From: JBCCFW01 sp039029535
GTDB lineage: Bacteria; Acidobacteriota; JBCCFW01
Reading direction: 5' to 3'
DNA: 54,511 nt
Assembly: GCA_039029535.1 (NCBI GenBank)
Contig: JBCCFW010000030.1
Coordinates: forward strand, 1-54,511
How positions within the stretch are numbered: position 1 is the stretch's first letter; each line of letters starts with the position of its first letter. This document shows, piece after piece, positions 17,060-25,751 of the stretch. The notes under the pieces were generated by a model. That model searched no databases. It saw nothing but the letters and a program-made list of their open reading frames with translations, and was not told where the DNA came from. The translations under genes were made by a program, and so were the position numbers.

Positions 17060-18733
17060 TCAGACGAGCGGTGGGTGCTTCCGGTGATGGCCGGTGGCGT
17101 CCTGCCAGTCCTTGCCCACGCGCAGGAGGTCGTGCTCGCCGAGCAGTCGGCTCGTCAGCGACACGGAGCGGGGCGTGCCGTTCTCGCGGAAGCCGTTGGG
17201 CATGCAGAGGGTGGGGTGGCCCGTGAGGTTGGCCGCGGTCAGCGTGCGACCACCGTAGGTCGAGTGGACGTAGACGTCGACGTCGGCGAGAGCCTGCTCG
17301 TACTGCTCCATGAGCACGCGGCGGGCGCGCTGGGCCTGCACGTACTCGACGGCCGGCACCATCCGCGCGGTGCGGAAGACGTTGGGCCAGGCCTGCTCGA
17401 CCTGCCTGACGAGGAGGTCGTCGCGACCGCTGGTGGTGAGCTCGTCGAAGGCGGCGGCGGCCTCGACCGTGAGGATGACGAGCATCTCGCCGATGGGGAG
17501 TGAGGGGAGCGTCACGTCCTTCAGCGTGAAGCCGAGCTGCTGGAAGCCGTGGAGGGCGTCGTCGAGAGCAGCGCGCTCGTCGTCGCTGGCCTGCTCGAGG
17601 CTCTCGCGGTCGACACCGACCCGCAGCGAACGCGTGGGCGCGTCGGCGTCCCAGCCGAAGGGAGCGTCGAGGGAGCCAGGGTCGCCGGGGTCGTGTCCGG
17701 CGACCGCCGCCAGGACCAGGGCGCAGTCCTCCACGTGACGACAGAGCGGGCCGACCTTGTCCATCGTCCAGGACAAGGCCATGCCGCCGCTGCGACCCAC
17801 GCGTCCGGAGGTCGGGCGGAGGCCGGTGGCACCACAGCGCTGGGCGGGGGAGATGATCGAGCCGAGAGTCTCGGTGCCGATGGCGAAGCCGACCAGGCCG
17901 GCGACCACCGTGGAGGCCGAGCCGGCGGACGAGCCGGATGAGCCCTGGTCGAGCAGCCACGGGTTCTTGGTCGTGCCGCCGAACCAGACGTCCCCCCAGG
18001 CCAACGCGCCGACGGAGGTCTTGGCGATGAGGACGGCGCCGGCGTCGTCGAGTCGACGGACGACCTCGGCGGTCGTGTCGAGGTACTGGTTCTCGAACGG
18101 GGCGGCGCCCCAGGTCGTCGGGTAACCGGGGACGGCGAAGAGATCCTTCACGCCCCAGGGGATGCCGTGGAGGGGGCCGCGATCGCGACCGCGGGCCAGC
18201 TCGGCGTCGGCCTCACGGGCCTGCTTGAGCGCGCGCTCGGGGAGGGCGGTGATGACGGCCGAGAGGCGGGGGTCGAAGCGCTCGATGCGATCGAGGTAGA
18301 GCTGGGTGAGCTCGACCGAGCTGATGCGCTTGGCGCGGAGGAGGGCGCCGAGCTCGACGAGGGAGAGGAAGGGGAGCTCTTCGGGCGTCGGGTTGAGGTT
18401 CTTGCCACGGAGCTTGGTGGGAGCGACGCGACCGTCGGCGGGCTCGCGGGGACAGCGACCGGTGGGGAGGGGCTGGAAGGAGAACGCCGGTGCGACCGAG
18501 TTGTCGAGGGCGAGCTCGCGGATCTTCGCGTAGCCATCGGTCTGCGAGCGGACGCCAGAGGCCATGAGCTCGCGCTCGGAGGGCGTGAAGCTCATGCCGG
18601 CGAGAGCTTCGGCGGCCTCGATGGCCTGCTTGGTGAGGGCTTCTTTCTCTTGGGCTGACAAGTTGCCGGTCAGGAGGGCCGAGAACCCGGCTCCGGTAGC
18701 GAGGCTGAGGAAGCGGCGTCGGTCGATGCTCAT
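17060..18733 (-). CDS. Tat-exported amidase-signature hydrolase
   Basis: 557 residues. An N-terminal twin-arginine signal (DRRRFLSLATGAGFSALL) implies export in folded form. The amidase-signature core follows, with catalytic triad Lys196 (IPWGVKDLF), cis-Ser266 (GSSGSSAGSAS) and nucleophile Ser292 (GTETLGSIISP). The enzyme would hydrolyse an amide or ester; substrate unknown. It lacks partners of the GatCAB amidotransferase and carries an export signal, so it is not GatA. The LURP-one-like gene lies 106 bases upstream on the same strand, with a hairpin between. Confidence 0.9.
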   Translation of the reverse strand: MSIDRRRFLSLATGAGFSALLTGNLSAQEKEALTKQAIEAAEALAGMSFTPSERELMASGVRSQTDGYAKIRELALDNSVAPAFSFQPLPTGRCPREPADGRVAPTKLRGKNLNPTPEELPFLSLVELGALLRAKRISSVELTQLYLDRIERFDPRLSAVITALPERALKQAREADAELARGRDRGPLHGIPWGVKDLFAVPGYPTTWGAAPFENQYLDTTAEVVRRLDDAGAVLIAKTSVGALAWGDVWFGGTTKNPWLLDQGSSGSSAGSASTVVAGLVGFAIGTETLGSIISPAQRCGATGLRPTSGRVGRSGGMALSWTMDKVGPLCRHVEDCALVLAAVAGHDPGDPGSLDAPFGWDADAPTRSLRVGVDRESLEQASDDERAALDDALHGFQQLGFTLKDVTLPSLPIGEMLVILTVEAAAAFDELTTSGRDDLLVRQVEQAWPNVFRTARMVPAVEYVQAQRARRVLMEQYEQALADVDVYVHSTYGGRTLTAANLTGHPTLCMPNGFRENGTPRSVSLTSRLLGEHDLLRVGKDWQDATGHHRKHPPLV

Positions 18734-18801
18734 GGGGGAGCATGCCTCATGGACGAGCTGGTGCGTCCAAGAGGCTGACGACTCGGGCAGGAGAGGGGCG
18801 A

Positions 18802-18828
18802 GGGGCGATGGCCGGTCGCCATCGTCCC
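18802..18828 (-). terminator. Hairpin after the LURP-one-like gene
   Basis: GGGGCGATGGC and GCCATCGTCCC pair over 11 positions with one wobble or mismatch, around a five-base loop, 12 bases after the stop at 18840. It is likely to end transcription before the amidase gene, but there is no T-run. Confidence 0.4.
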
Positions 18829-18839
18829 TCTTGATGACC

Positions 18840-19421
18840 TCAACCCCGCGAACGCTCCAGCAGCACCATCATCAGCAGCGACAGCACGCAGCGAGCGCGA
18901 ACGATCCCCTCGTTCTGCGCCAGCTCCTCGATCTTGAACTTGCCCTCGAGGAAGGCCGACTGCTTCGTCATCCGCATGAGCTCGGTCTCACCCCGCTTGA
19001 CCGTGTAGCTGGGGTGGAACACGTAGCCCGACAGGATCCCCACGATCGGCAGCTCACCGAAGATCCCGTCCATGAGACGGACGAAGGCGCTGTCCTCGGT
19101 GATGGTCATCGTCACCTGGCCGTCTTCGATGATCTCGTAGTGGGCCTTGAAGATCGATCGTGCGCCCTTCCGCTTCACCGCACCCACCGGCCGACCGTCC
19201 GAGTCGGTGATGTGGTACGTCGCCGAGAAGTCGATGATCTTGTCGGCCTTGATCTGGAAGAGCGTCCTGGTCTGTTCCTGGTCACCGAAGACGGTGACCG
19301 CCTCCTTGAGCTTGAACAGCTTCTGCTTGACGTAGAACATGAGCTGACCCGAGCTGTCGGTGACCGACAGCTGCGGGGCGAGCGCGAGAACCTTGAACTT
19401 GAGCTCGAGCGGGAAATTCAC
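18840..19421 (-). CDS. LURP-one/YxjI-like beta-barrel protein
   Basis: 193 residues from a GTG at 19421, chosen because AGGAGG stands about seven bases upstream. The fold suggested by FPLELKFKVLALAPQLSVTD, VKQKLFKLKEAVTVF and GRPVGAVKRKGARSIFKAHY is the Tubby-like 12-strand barrel of the LURP-one-related/YxjI family, related to phospholipid scramblases. A hydrophobic helix lies at the C-terminus (CVLSLLMMVLLE). Function in bacteria is largely unknown. Divergent from the PhyH gene. Confidence 0.72.
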   Translation of the reverse strand: MNFPLELKFKVLALAPQLSVTDSSGQLMFYVKQKLFKLKEAVTVFGDQEQTRTLFQIKADKIIDFSATYHITDSDGRPVGAVKRKGARSIFKAHYEIIEDGQVTMTITEDSAFVRLMDGIFGELPIVGILSGYVFHPSYTVKRGETELMRMTKQSAFLEGKFKIEELAQNEGIVRARCVLSLLMMVLLERSRG

Positions 19422-19434
19422 GGGTGTCCTCCTG

Positions 19435-19449
19435 CCTGCATGATGCAGG
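19435..19449. promoter_or_regulatory. 7-1-7 palindrome in a divergent promoter region
   Basis: CCTGCATGATGCAGG is a perfect inverted repeat with a one-base centre. It lies between the divergent LURP-one-like and PhyH genes, just upstream of the AGGAGG of the former. It could be an operator or a small RNA hairpin; no known regulator consensus is matched. Confidence 0.4.
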
Positions 19450-19570
19450 GCCTCCGTCGATGACGTCTCCGGACTCATGACTCATGCGGCTGAGCTGCTC
19501 CGGGCACGTCACGGGCCGTCTCGTTCTGTCTGACCCGCACTCTACCCTGCCGGACCGGCATGATCGGGGG

Positions 19571-20374
19571 ATGAATTCCCTCCCCGCCCGGGACACCCCC
19601 GCCGCCGACTACCGGAGGCGGGGCTTCCACCTGGAAACACGGGACTTGCTCGACTCCGAGCTCGTCCGTCGGGCCGTCGCCGGCATGGAACGGATCGAGG
19701 CCGGCGAGCACCGCACGGGTCGTCCCCCGGAGGCCTCTCCCTGGAACCCCGGAGACCCCCGCGACCGCCTCATCAAGATCGAGATGCCCCACGCCGCCGA
19801 TCCCGACCTGCGGGCCCTCGTCGCTCACCCCGCCCTCGGTCGCCGGGTCGCGGAGCTCACCGGAGCCCGACGTGTCCAGGTCTTCTGGGTCCAGCACCTC
19901 GCCAAGCCGCCGGCCTCCGCCGCTTCCGGACCGACTCGCGTCGGCTGGCATCGCGACGAGTCCTACTGGACGGGTAGCTGGGAGCCCGACAGCGAGCTGC
20001 TCACCGCCTGGATCGCCTGCACCGACGTCGAGGAGACCCGTGGCCCGCTCACCTTCGTCGAGGGCTCGCATCACTGGGAAGGCGACCTGGCCGGTGACTT
20101 CTTCAGCCAAGACGAGCTCCGGCCCCGTCTCGGTGAAGGACGCGAGTGGTCCGAGGTCGCCGCCTTGCTTCCAGCGGGTGGCTACTCGGTCCACCACTGT
20201 CGCACGCTGCATGGGAGCCGGGAGAACCGCTCGGATCGGTGGCGTCGCAGCCTCGCCCTCCATCTCTGCACCGATCGCAGCACGCCCCGCGGCGGCCGAC
20301 CCACCGACTTGTCCCGCTACCTCGACGACGCCGAGCTCTGCCCCGTGATCCACGATGCGGATGCACGCCCATGA
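19571..20374 (+). CDS. Phytanoyl-CoA dioxygenase (PhyH) family oxygenase
   Basis: 267 residues. Fe(II)/2-oxoglutarate oxygenase facial triad: H127 and D129 in GWHRDESYW, distal His214 in CRTLHGSREN, and a 2-oxoglutarate-binding Arg in the following RWRRSLALH. WVQHLAKPP and GPLTFVEGSHHW are typical PhyH signatures. ATG at 19571 follows CGGGGG; a reading frame extension upstream has no signal for starting. Substrate unknown. The stop overlaps the start of the GH20 gene (ATGA), so the two are co-translated. Confidence 0.87.
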   Translation: MNSLPARDTPAADYRRRGFHLETRDLLDSELVRRAVAGMERIEAGEHRTGRPPEASPWNPGDPRDRLIKIEMPHAADPDLRALVAHPALGRRVAELTGARRVQVFWVQHLAKPPASAASGPTRVGWHRDESYWTGSWEPDSELLTAWIACTDVEETRGPLTFVEGSHHWEGDLAGDFFSQDELRPRLGEGREWSEVAALLPAGGYSVHHCRTLHGSRENRSDRWRRSLALHLCTDRSTPRGGRPTDLSRYLDDAELCPVIHDADARP

Positions 20375-21936
20375 CCGAGACGCCGCTCCCTCTCATCCCC
20401 TGGCCGCGTCAGCTCGAACGACGCGACGGGAGTTGCTCGCTCTCCTCGTCCAAGGGGTACGTCCTCGACGCCGACGACGACAGCCGCGCTCGGGCGACTG
20501 CGGCTCTCGACTTGCTCCGACGGGGCACGGGGCTCTCGGCGACCACGACGACTGAGCCCCACGCGCTGCGTCTTCGCCTCGGGCCGCTCGAGGACGACGC
20601 GGCGGACGAGGCCGATCACGTCCTCGACATCGCAGCCGACGCGATCATGATCCAGGCGAACGAGGCTAGCGGTTTCCTCGCCGCGGTCCAGACGCTGCGT
20701 CAGCTTCTCCCTGCCGAGCTCGAGCCCGCGTGGGACGACGAGAGCTCCGACCCGTCTCCCGGAGGAGCCCTCGAGTTGCCCTGCCTGCGCATCGAAGACG
20801 GTCCGCGCTTCGGCTGGCGAGGACAGCATCTCGACGTCGTGCGGCACTTCTTCGGTGCCGACGTCGTGGCGGACTTCCTTCGTCTCGCCGGGAGCTACAA
20901 GCTCAACCGTCTTCACTGGCATCTCACCGACGACCAGGGCTGGCGCTTGCCGCTGCCCGGTCGTCCGTTGCTGACCGAGAAGGGGGGGCGACGCCGCGAG
21001 ACGATCGTCGAGAAGAACTTCAACCCCTTCGTCGGTGACGGCGTCCCTCACGAAGGAAGCTACACGCTCGACGAGATTCGAGATCTCGTCGAGCTCGCGG
21101 GTTGGCTCGGCGTGGAGCTCGTGCCCGAGATCGACCTGCCCGGTCACGCGACGGCCTTGCTCGTCGCGCACCCGGAGCTGGCCTGCGGTGAAGCGCCGAC
21201 AGAGGTCGAGTGCTCCTGGGGCGAGTTCGAGGGCGTGATCTGCCCCAGTGAGACCAACGTCGTCGCGCTCACCGAGCTCCTCGCCGCGACGGCCGAGCTG
21301 TTTCCCGGCGCCTTCCTTCACCTCGGTGGCGACGAGGTCCCGCGGTCGCGCTGGGAGCGCTGCTCCGAGGTCGCGTCGCTCCAGGAGGGCGAGGGCCTCG
21401 ACGGGCTCGAGCAGGTGCTGTCCCACTTCATCGATCGACTCGCGCGACCGCTCATCGACCGCGGGCGCACGGTGCTGGCCTGGGACGAGGTGCTCGAGGG
21501 AGGGCCGCGAGAGGATCTCGTTCTCTGCGCCTGGCGTGATGCGTCTCGAGTCGCGGCGGCTGCCCGTGCCGGACATCGCGTCATCTCCTGCTATCAGCAG
21601 GCGTTGTACTTCGATCACTACCAGGGCCCGCCCGAGTCGGAGCCCCTCGCCATCGGTGGCTTCAGCAACGCGGAGAAGGTGCACGGTGTCGAGCCCGTGC
21701 CCGAGGAGCTGTCGTCCGACGAGCAGGCTCGTGTCATCGGCGTGCAGGGTCAGCTCTGGACCGAGTACATCGCGACGGTCGAGCACCTTCAGGTCATGGC
21801 CTTGCCCCGCCTGCTCGCGTTGGCTGAGGTCGCTTGGTCATCGAAGGACCGCCCGGGGTGGAGTCACTTCGAGCAGCGACTCGGCACGCACCTGGACCGG
21901 CTCCGAAGACGAGGCTTCGCCGTTCACGGCGGCTGA
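20371..21936 (+). CDS. Beta-N-acetylhexosaminidase, glycoside hydrolase family 20
   Basis: 521 residues. An N-terminal GH20b-type alpha/beta domain (LPLIPWPRQLERRDG through LRQLLP) precedes the TIM barrel (PRFGWRGQHLDVVRHFF; LNRLHWHLTDDQGWRL; VPEIDLPGHATALL). The catalytic pair is D321-E322 in HLGGDEVP, working by substrate-assisted catalysis on terminal GlcNAc or GalNAc. There is no signal peptide at the coupled start, which suggests a cytoplasmic enzyme acting on imported oligosaccharides. Overlaps the PhyH gene by four bases. Confidence 0.92.
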   Translation: MTETPLPLIPWPRQLERRDGSCSLSSSKGYVLDADDDSRARATAALDLLRRGTGLSATTTTEPHALRLRLGPLEDDAADEADHVLDIAADAIMIQANEASGFLAAVQTLRQLLPAELEPAWDDESSDPSPGGALELPCLRIEDGPRFGWRGQHLDVVRHFFGADVVADFLRLAGSYKLNRLHWHLTDDQGWRLPLPGRPLLTEKGGRRRETIVEKNFNPFVGDGVPHEGSYTLDEIRDLVELAGWLGVELVPEIDLPGHATALLVAHPELACGEAPTEVECSWGEFEGVICPSETNVVALTELLAATAELFPGAFLHLGGDEVPRSRWERCSEVASLQEGEGLDGLEQVLSHFIDRLARPLIDRGRTVLAWDEVLEGGPREDLVLCAWRDASRVAAAARAGHRVISCYQQALYFDHYQGPPESEPLAIGGFSNAEKVHGVEPVPEELSSDEQARVIGVQGQLWTEYIATVEHLQVMALPRLLALAEVAWSSKDRPGWSHFEQRLGTHLDRLRRRGFAVHGG

Positions 21937-22010
21937 GTCGGGGCGAGTCAGGGGAACCGGAGCCGCCGTTTCGACGTCTCTGCTCTTCGAGAAGAGCAGG
22001 TCGGTGCCCA

Positions 22011-23999
22011 ATGAACGTCCGCTTCCCGGATGCAGCCATGTCTCACGGTGCTCGTTGTCTCGTCTTCGTGCTCGTCGCCGTCGGGTCGGCCTCTGCCCAG
22101 GAGCACTGGTCGCAGACCTTCGGCGGGGACAGCCGGGAACGACTCCTCGATCTCGTCGAGGCCGATGACGGCACGTTCCTGGTCGCGGCCGTCACGGACT
22201 CCTTCGGGACCGAGCGGGCCGAGGGCTGGCTCGTTCGCTTCGACCGCGACGGCACCGTCGTGTCGGAGCACTCCCAGGGCAACCTGCTGATCGGAGGCGC
22301 CCAGGGCGCGGTGGTGTCACCCGACGGGACGGCCCTCTTCACCGGGCGTCACGTCATCGAGTTCTTCAGCGTTCACCACGGCTGGCTGCTCAAGGCGGAC
22401 GCCGAGGGTCGTCGACTGTGGAGCTTGAACTTCAGCACCGCCAGCGGACGACACTCGCTCCTCACCGCCGACGTCACCATCAACGGTGGCTACGTCGCCG
22501 GAGGCGACTTCACGGCGACCGACGCCTCCCCGGCCGAAGCCTGGCTGGTGGGGGTGAGCACCGACGGCATCGTCGAGTGGCAGCGTCGTTATCAGAGCAC
22601 GGCGGGAGAGGTCGTCCGGGCCCTGGAGTCGACGAGCGACCTCGGTCAGGTCGTCGCCGGCTGCACGACCGACACGCGCTCGGGCCTGACCGATGCCTGG
22701 CTGATGAAGACCCGCGTCGACGGGAGCATCGCCTGGCAGTGGGCCCTCGGCGGCAGCGATCAGGACGACGCCACCGACGTCACTCAGGCCGTCGACGGGG
22801 GCTTTGCCGCCTGTGGCTGGACCGACTCGGTGACGAGCTCGCGTCACGCTCCCTGGCTCGCGCGCTTCGACGCGAGCGGAGCCCTGCTCTGGTCGGTCGT
22901 CTACGGCGACGCCGAGTGGGGTGACTTCCAGGACGTCGAGCAGCGGGCCGACGGAAGCCTCCTCCTCACGGGGCGCATCCAGGAGGTGGGCTTTCCCACC
23001 AGCGATCTCTGGATCGTCGAGGCCTCCTTGGCCGATGGCTCGCTGACGTGGCAGCGGGCCTACGAGAGTCCGTTGGGTGACGATGCCACCACGAGCAGCG
23101 AGCTCGCTGATGGCGAACTCCTGGTCGGCGGTGTCTGGGGCTCGGGCCTGCCGGAGGAGTCGCTCTGGGTGCTGCGCACGGGAGCCGACGGGCGCATCGA
23201 TCCCTGCTCTCTCCTGCGCGACACCACCGTCGTGCCGAACGCGCTCGGCCTGACGGTGCGCGAGGCGATGGCGGCCGAGGTGCCGCCCAGCGCCATGGTC
23301 GACACGGTGACCTTCCTGACGACGGTGACGGGCACGCCGGTGGACACCCAGTGCTTCGTCGTCCCCGCCTGCGAGCCCTTGACCTGCGCCGAGGTCGTCG
23401 TGGCTCCGGACCCATCTTGCGCGGGTGAAGAACAGGCCCTGAGCGTGACGCTTCGCGGGGGAGAGGCACCGTTCACGGTGGAGTGGGATCTCGATGGCGA
23501 CACGCTCGTCGACGAGACCGGGGAGTCGGTCGTCGTGACGCTCCCCGTGGGCGCTGGACCGATCACCGTCACGGTCACCGACTCCTGCGACTCACCAGGG
23601 CCGCAGTCCTGCACGCTCGACGTCACGCCCACCGTGGCCCCGAGCGATCCACCCGGCGAGGTGTCGGACGTGACGGCCGGTGAGCCGCCCTTGTTGGTGG
23701 GTGTCGGCGGAGCGACCCTGACGGTCGAGCAGGTCGCCGAGGCAACGGCCTATCACGTGTACGCCGATCGTCTCGGCTCGTGGTACTTCCCGACCGCTGC
23801 GAGCGGAGGACGGTGCTCCATCACGACCTGGACGGAGCTCGGTGACGGGACGCTGCGCTTCGACGACGTCACGCCAGTGGGCTCGTGGCTGGTCGTGACG
23901 GCGGCGACGTCGTGCGCCGAGGGCTCACCGGGACAGGACAGCGCTGGCACGCCCCGGGAGTCCGTCGGAGCCTGGGAGCGCTGCGGCGCGGGACCCTAG
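22011..23999 (+). CDS. Exported repeat protein with PKD-like domain
   Basis: About 662 residues. The signal peptide (CLVFVLVAVGSASAQ) can start at ATG 22011 or ATG 22038. Residues ~30-420 form six or seven propeller-like repeats of about 50-60 residues (WLVRFDRDGTVVSE; WLLKADAEGRRLWS; WLMKTRVDGSIAWQ; WLARFDASGALLWS), each describing a strand-turn-strand with a D-G turn. A Cys-bordered PKD-like domain follows (PFTVEWDLDGDTLVDETG), then a fibronectin-like end rich in Cys. No catalytic motif. Probably a secreted or surface-attached protein; function unknown. Confidence 0.75.
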   Translation: MNVRFPDAAMSHGARCLVFVLVAVGSASAQEHWSQTFGGDSRERLLDLVEADDGTFLVAAVTDSFGTERAEGWLVRFDRDGTVVSEHSQGNLLIGGAQGAVVSPDGTALFTGRHVIEFFSVHHGWLLKADAEGRRLWSLNFSTASGRHSLLTADVTINGGYVAGGDFTATDASPAEAWLVGVSTDGIVEWQRRYQSTAGEVVRALESTSDLGQVVAGCTTDTRSGLTDAWLMKTRVDGSIAWQWALGGSDQDDATDVTQAVDGGFAACGWTDSVTSSRHAPWLARFDASGALLWSVVYGDAEWGDFQDVEQRADGSLLLTGRIQEVGFPTSDLWIVEASLADGSLTWQRAYESPLGDDATTSSELADGELLVGGVWGSGLPEESLWVLRTGADGRIDPCSLLRDTTVVPNALGLTVREAMAAEVPPSAMVDTVTFLTTVTGTPVDTQCFVVPACEPLTCAEVVVAPDPSCAGEEQALSVTLRGGEAPFTVEWDLDGDTLVDETGESVVVTLPVGAGPITVTVTDSCDSPGPQSCTLDVTPTVAPSDPPGEVSDVTAGEPPLLVGVGGATLTVEQVAEATAYHVYADRLGSWYFPTAASGGRCSITTWTELGDGTLRFDDVTPVGSWLVVTAATSCAEGSPGQDSAGTPRESVGAWERCGAGP

Positions 24000-24010
24000 G
24001 CTCGGCAGGA

Positions 24011-24036
24011 CCCCGCGACCCGAGCAGGTCGCGGGG
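24011..24036. terminator. Bidirectional terminator between convergent genes
   Basis: A perfect 10-bp GC-rich stem (CCCCGCGACC with GGTCGCGGGG) and six-base loop lie between the stops at 23999 and 24053, serving both strands. Confidence 0.75.
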
Positions 24037-24052
24037 CTGAGGAGAGCTGGTC

Positions 24053-25138
24053 TCAGTGCCGCAGCACGCACTGGTCTTCCAGCGCGTCGGCGATGGCCCT
24101 CGCTCCGATCTCGTCCGGATCGTTGTGGACGTTGTGACCGGTCAGCGGGAGCACGTCGAAGTCGAACGGACCCGTGCTGTTCTGGAACACCGCGTCGATG
24201 TAGTCGATCGACAAGGCCATGGCGGCCGTGCAGTCGTCCTCGCCGAGGAGGAAGGACACGAAGGTGTCCGGGTAGTCGAGGTCGGCTCCGGGGAAGAGGA
24301 CGCTGTTGGCTTCCAGCAGGGCGATGTCCTGGCTCTGGCACGGGGTCTGGCCCACCAGGTTGAAGGTCGCGTCGATGCGATTGGCGGCCTGGTTGGGCGT
24401 GTAGGCGCAGTTGGGCGTGTTCGGCGGGAGGCAGACGCCCTCGGCCTGGGTGGAGCTCACGCACTGGGTCAACCAGCCGGCGTGGAGCGGGTGGCCCGGC
24501 TGGAGGCAGCCACCGACCATGGAGCCGAGGGGCGGTCCGCCGGTCATGAGCGCCATGTCGAGGATGTCACCACGACCCCAGCGGCTCAGCGCGTAGCCGA
24601 GCTCGGCCGAGCCACCCGAGTTGCCCGTCGCGCAGTAAGGAGCGGTCGGGTCGTCGGCGAAGGCCGCCGCGTGGATGAAGGTGATGAGCGAGGCGTAGCG
24701 GCAGGCGGCGTCGTGAGTCGAGGCGGCGTCATTCATCCAGCCGCCGGGGCTCTCCCAGGCACGCTGGATGACGCGGAAGCCCCGCTTGACCAGCTTGTTG
24801 AGGACCTTGCGCGCCGGCGGGTCGCGCTCGTACCAGGAGGTGCCGGGACCACCGGTGCCGAAGATGATCGTGCCCTTGAGCGTCGTGCCGGCGGCCGGGC
24901 CGGTGATGCGGAGGTAGGCGCGCTTGGGGAGCGTGTTGGGACACTCGATGTTGAGCTCCACGCAATGCGTGGGGTCCTGGAGCGTGAGAGGCGAGATGTT
25001 CGTCTGGCAGAAGGCAGGTCCTTCGCCGACGAACGTGACGTTGTCCATGAGCCCCTGGGCCGTCGCGCTCGTCGTGACGAGCAGGCCGAGGGAGAGGGCG
25101 AGCGCCCAGCCTGCGGTTCGCGTTGTCGTTTCTCTCAT
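24053..25138 (-). CDS. Exported alpha/beta hydrolase
   Basis: 361 residues. Signal peptide (ALALSLGLLVTTSATAQ). The alpha/beta-hydrolase pattern is visible: IIFGTGGPGTSW as the oxyanion region, the nucleophile elbow GNSGGS with Ser174, and a late His in LTGHNVHNDP. Eight or more Cys suggest disulfides. Substrate unknown. The ATG at 25138 follows AGGAG at five bases, and that AGGAG is part of an 11-bp inverted repeat (see 25144-25228). Confidence 0.8.
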   Translation of the reverse strand: MRETTTRTAGWALALSLGLLVTTSATAQGLMDNVTFVGEGPAFCQTNISPLTLQDPTHCVELNIECPNTLPKRAYLRITGPAAGTTLKGTIIFGTGGPGTSWYERDPPARKVLNKLVKRGFRVIQRAWESPGGWMNDAASTHDAACRYASLITFIHAAAFADDPTAPYCATGNSGGSAELGYALSRWGRGDILDMALMTGGPPLGSMVGGCLQPGHPLHAGWLTQCVSSTQAEGVCLPPNTPNCAYTPNQAANRIDATFNLVGQTPCQSQDIALLEANSVLFPGADLDYPDTFVSFLLGEDDCTAAMALSIDYIDAVFQNSTGPFDFDVLPLTGHNVHNDPDEIGARAIADALEDQCVLRH

Positions 25139-25143
25139 GCGAT

Positions 25144-25228
25144 CTCCTGATGCAGTGGGGCCGAGCCTGGGCTGGCCACGTCGTCGAGGCGGCGATCACC
25201 GCCTTCCCCGACTCAGTTGCATCAGGAG
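25144..25228 (-). promoter_or_regulatory. Inverted repeat that would mask the hydrolase ribosome binding site
   Basis: On the minus strand CTCCTGATGCA (25228-25218) and TGCATCAGGAG (25154-25144) are perfect 11-bp complements separated by 63 bases. The second arm contains the AGGAG that precedes the ATG at 25138 by five bases. If both arms are on the mRNA, pairing would block translation. Confidence 0.55.
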
Positions 25229-25240
25229 CTGCTACCTGAC

Positions 25241-25271
25241 GGATCCACGTGGAACCGGATCCACGTGGAAC
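25241..25271. repeat. Direct repeat that also folds as a hairpin
   Basis: GGATCCACGTGGAAC occurs twice (25241-25255 and 25257-25271). Each copy contains the palindrome CCACGTGG, and the two pair as a 9-bp stem with an 8-base loop. It lies between the thioesterase stop and the hydrolase leader, so terminator and operator are both possible. Confidence 0.6.
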
Positions 25272-25280
25272 GTGCGACCG

Positions 25281-25751
25281 CTACCAGCGGTGGTAGGCGG
25301 GGTGTCCTTCCTTGACGGCGACGAAGGTCCCGCTGCCGCGAGCGCAGGTCTTGCCACCGGCCTCCATGGTGTACTCGATCTCGGCGCGGTCCTCGGTGGA
25401 GCTCACGACCTTCGAGCGCAAGGTGACAGGACCGTCGGTGGGACAAGGTCGTCGGAGCTGGACCGAGTACTCCGCGGTCACCGTGCAGGGCGGACCGTCG
25501 GCCTCGTGCTTCTTCATGAGATGCCAGGCCGCCGTCCAGTTCATGTGGCAATCGAGGAGCGCGCCGATGACGCCACCGGCCAACACGTCGTCGAAGGCCT
25601 CGTGGTGTTTCTCCGGCGTCCACTCGGCGACCGTCTCCTCGTCGGAGACCGGGAAGCTGCGGAGACCGAGACCTTTCTCGTTGGCCGGGCCGCAGCCGAA
25701 GCAGGCGTTTCGAGGGGCGTGACGTTCCTGAATCGAGAGCTCGTCAGTCAT
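25281..25751 (-). CDS. PaaI/THEM4-like hotdog thioesterase
   Basis: 156 residues. Starts with the FGCGPANEKGLGL motif common in hotdog thioesterases and has the central helix signature GGVIGALLDCHMNWTAAW, followed by the TAEYSVQLRRP strand. It would hydrolyse an acyl-CoA or similar thioester. It overlaps the upstream glycosyltransferase by four bases (ATGA), placing it last in a four-gene operon of sugar-related enzymes. Confidence 0.85.
   Translation of the reverse strand: MTDELSIQERHAPRNACFGCGPANEKGLGLRSFPVSDEETVAEWTPEKHHEAFDDVLAGGVIGALLDCHMNWTAAWHLMKKHEADGPPCTVTAEYSVQLRRPCPTDGPVTLRSKVVSSTEDRAEIEYTMEAGGKTCARGSGTFVAVKEGHPAYHRW

Noticed and set aside
17060..18733. Amidase as GatA of the tRNA amidotransferase
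   Set aside because: It has a twin-arginine export signal and no gatB or gatC nearby.
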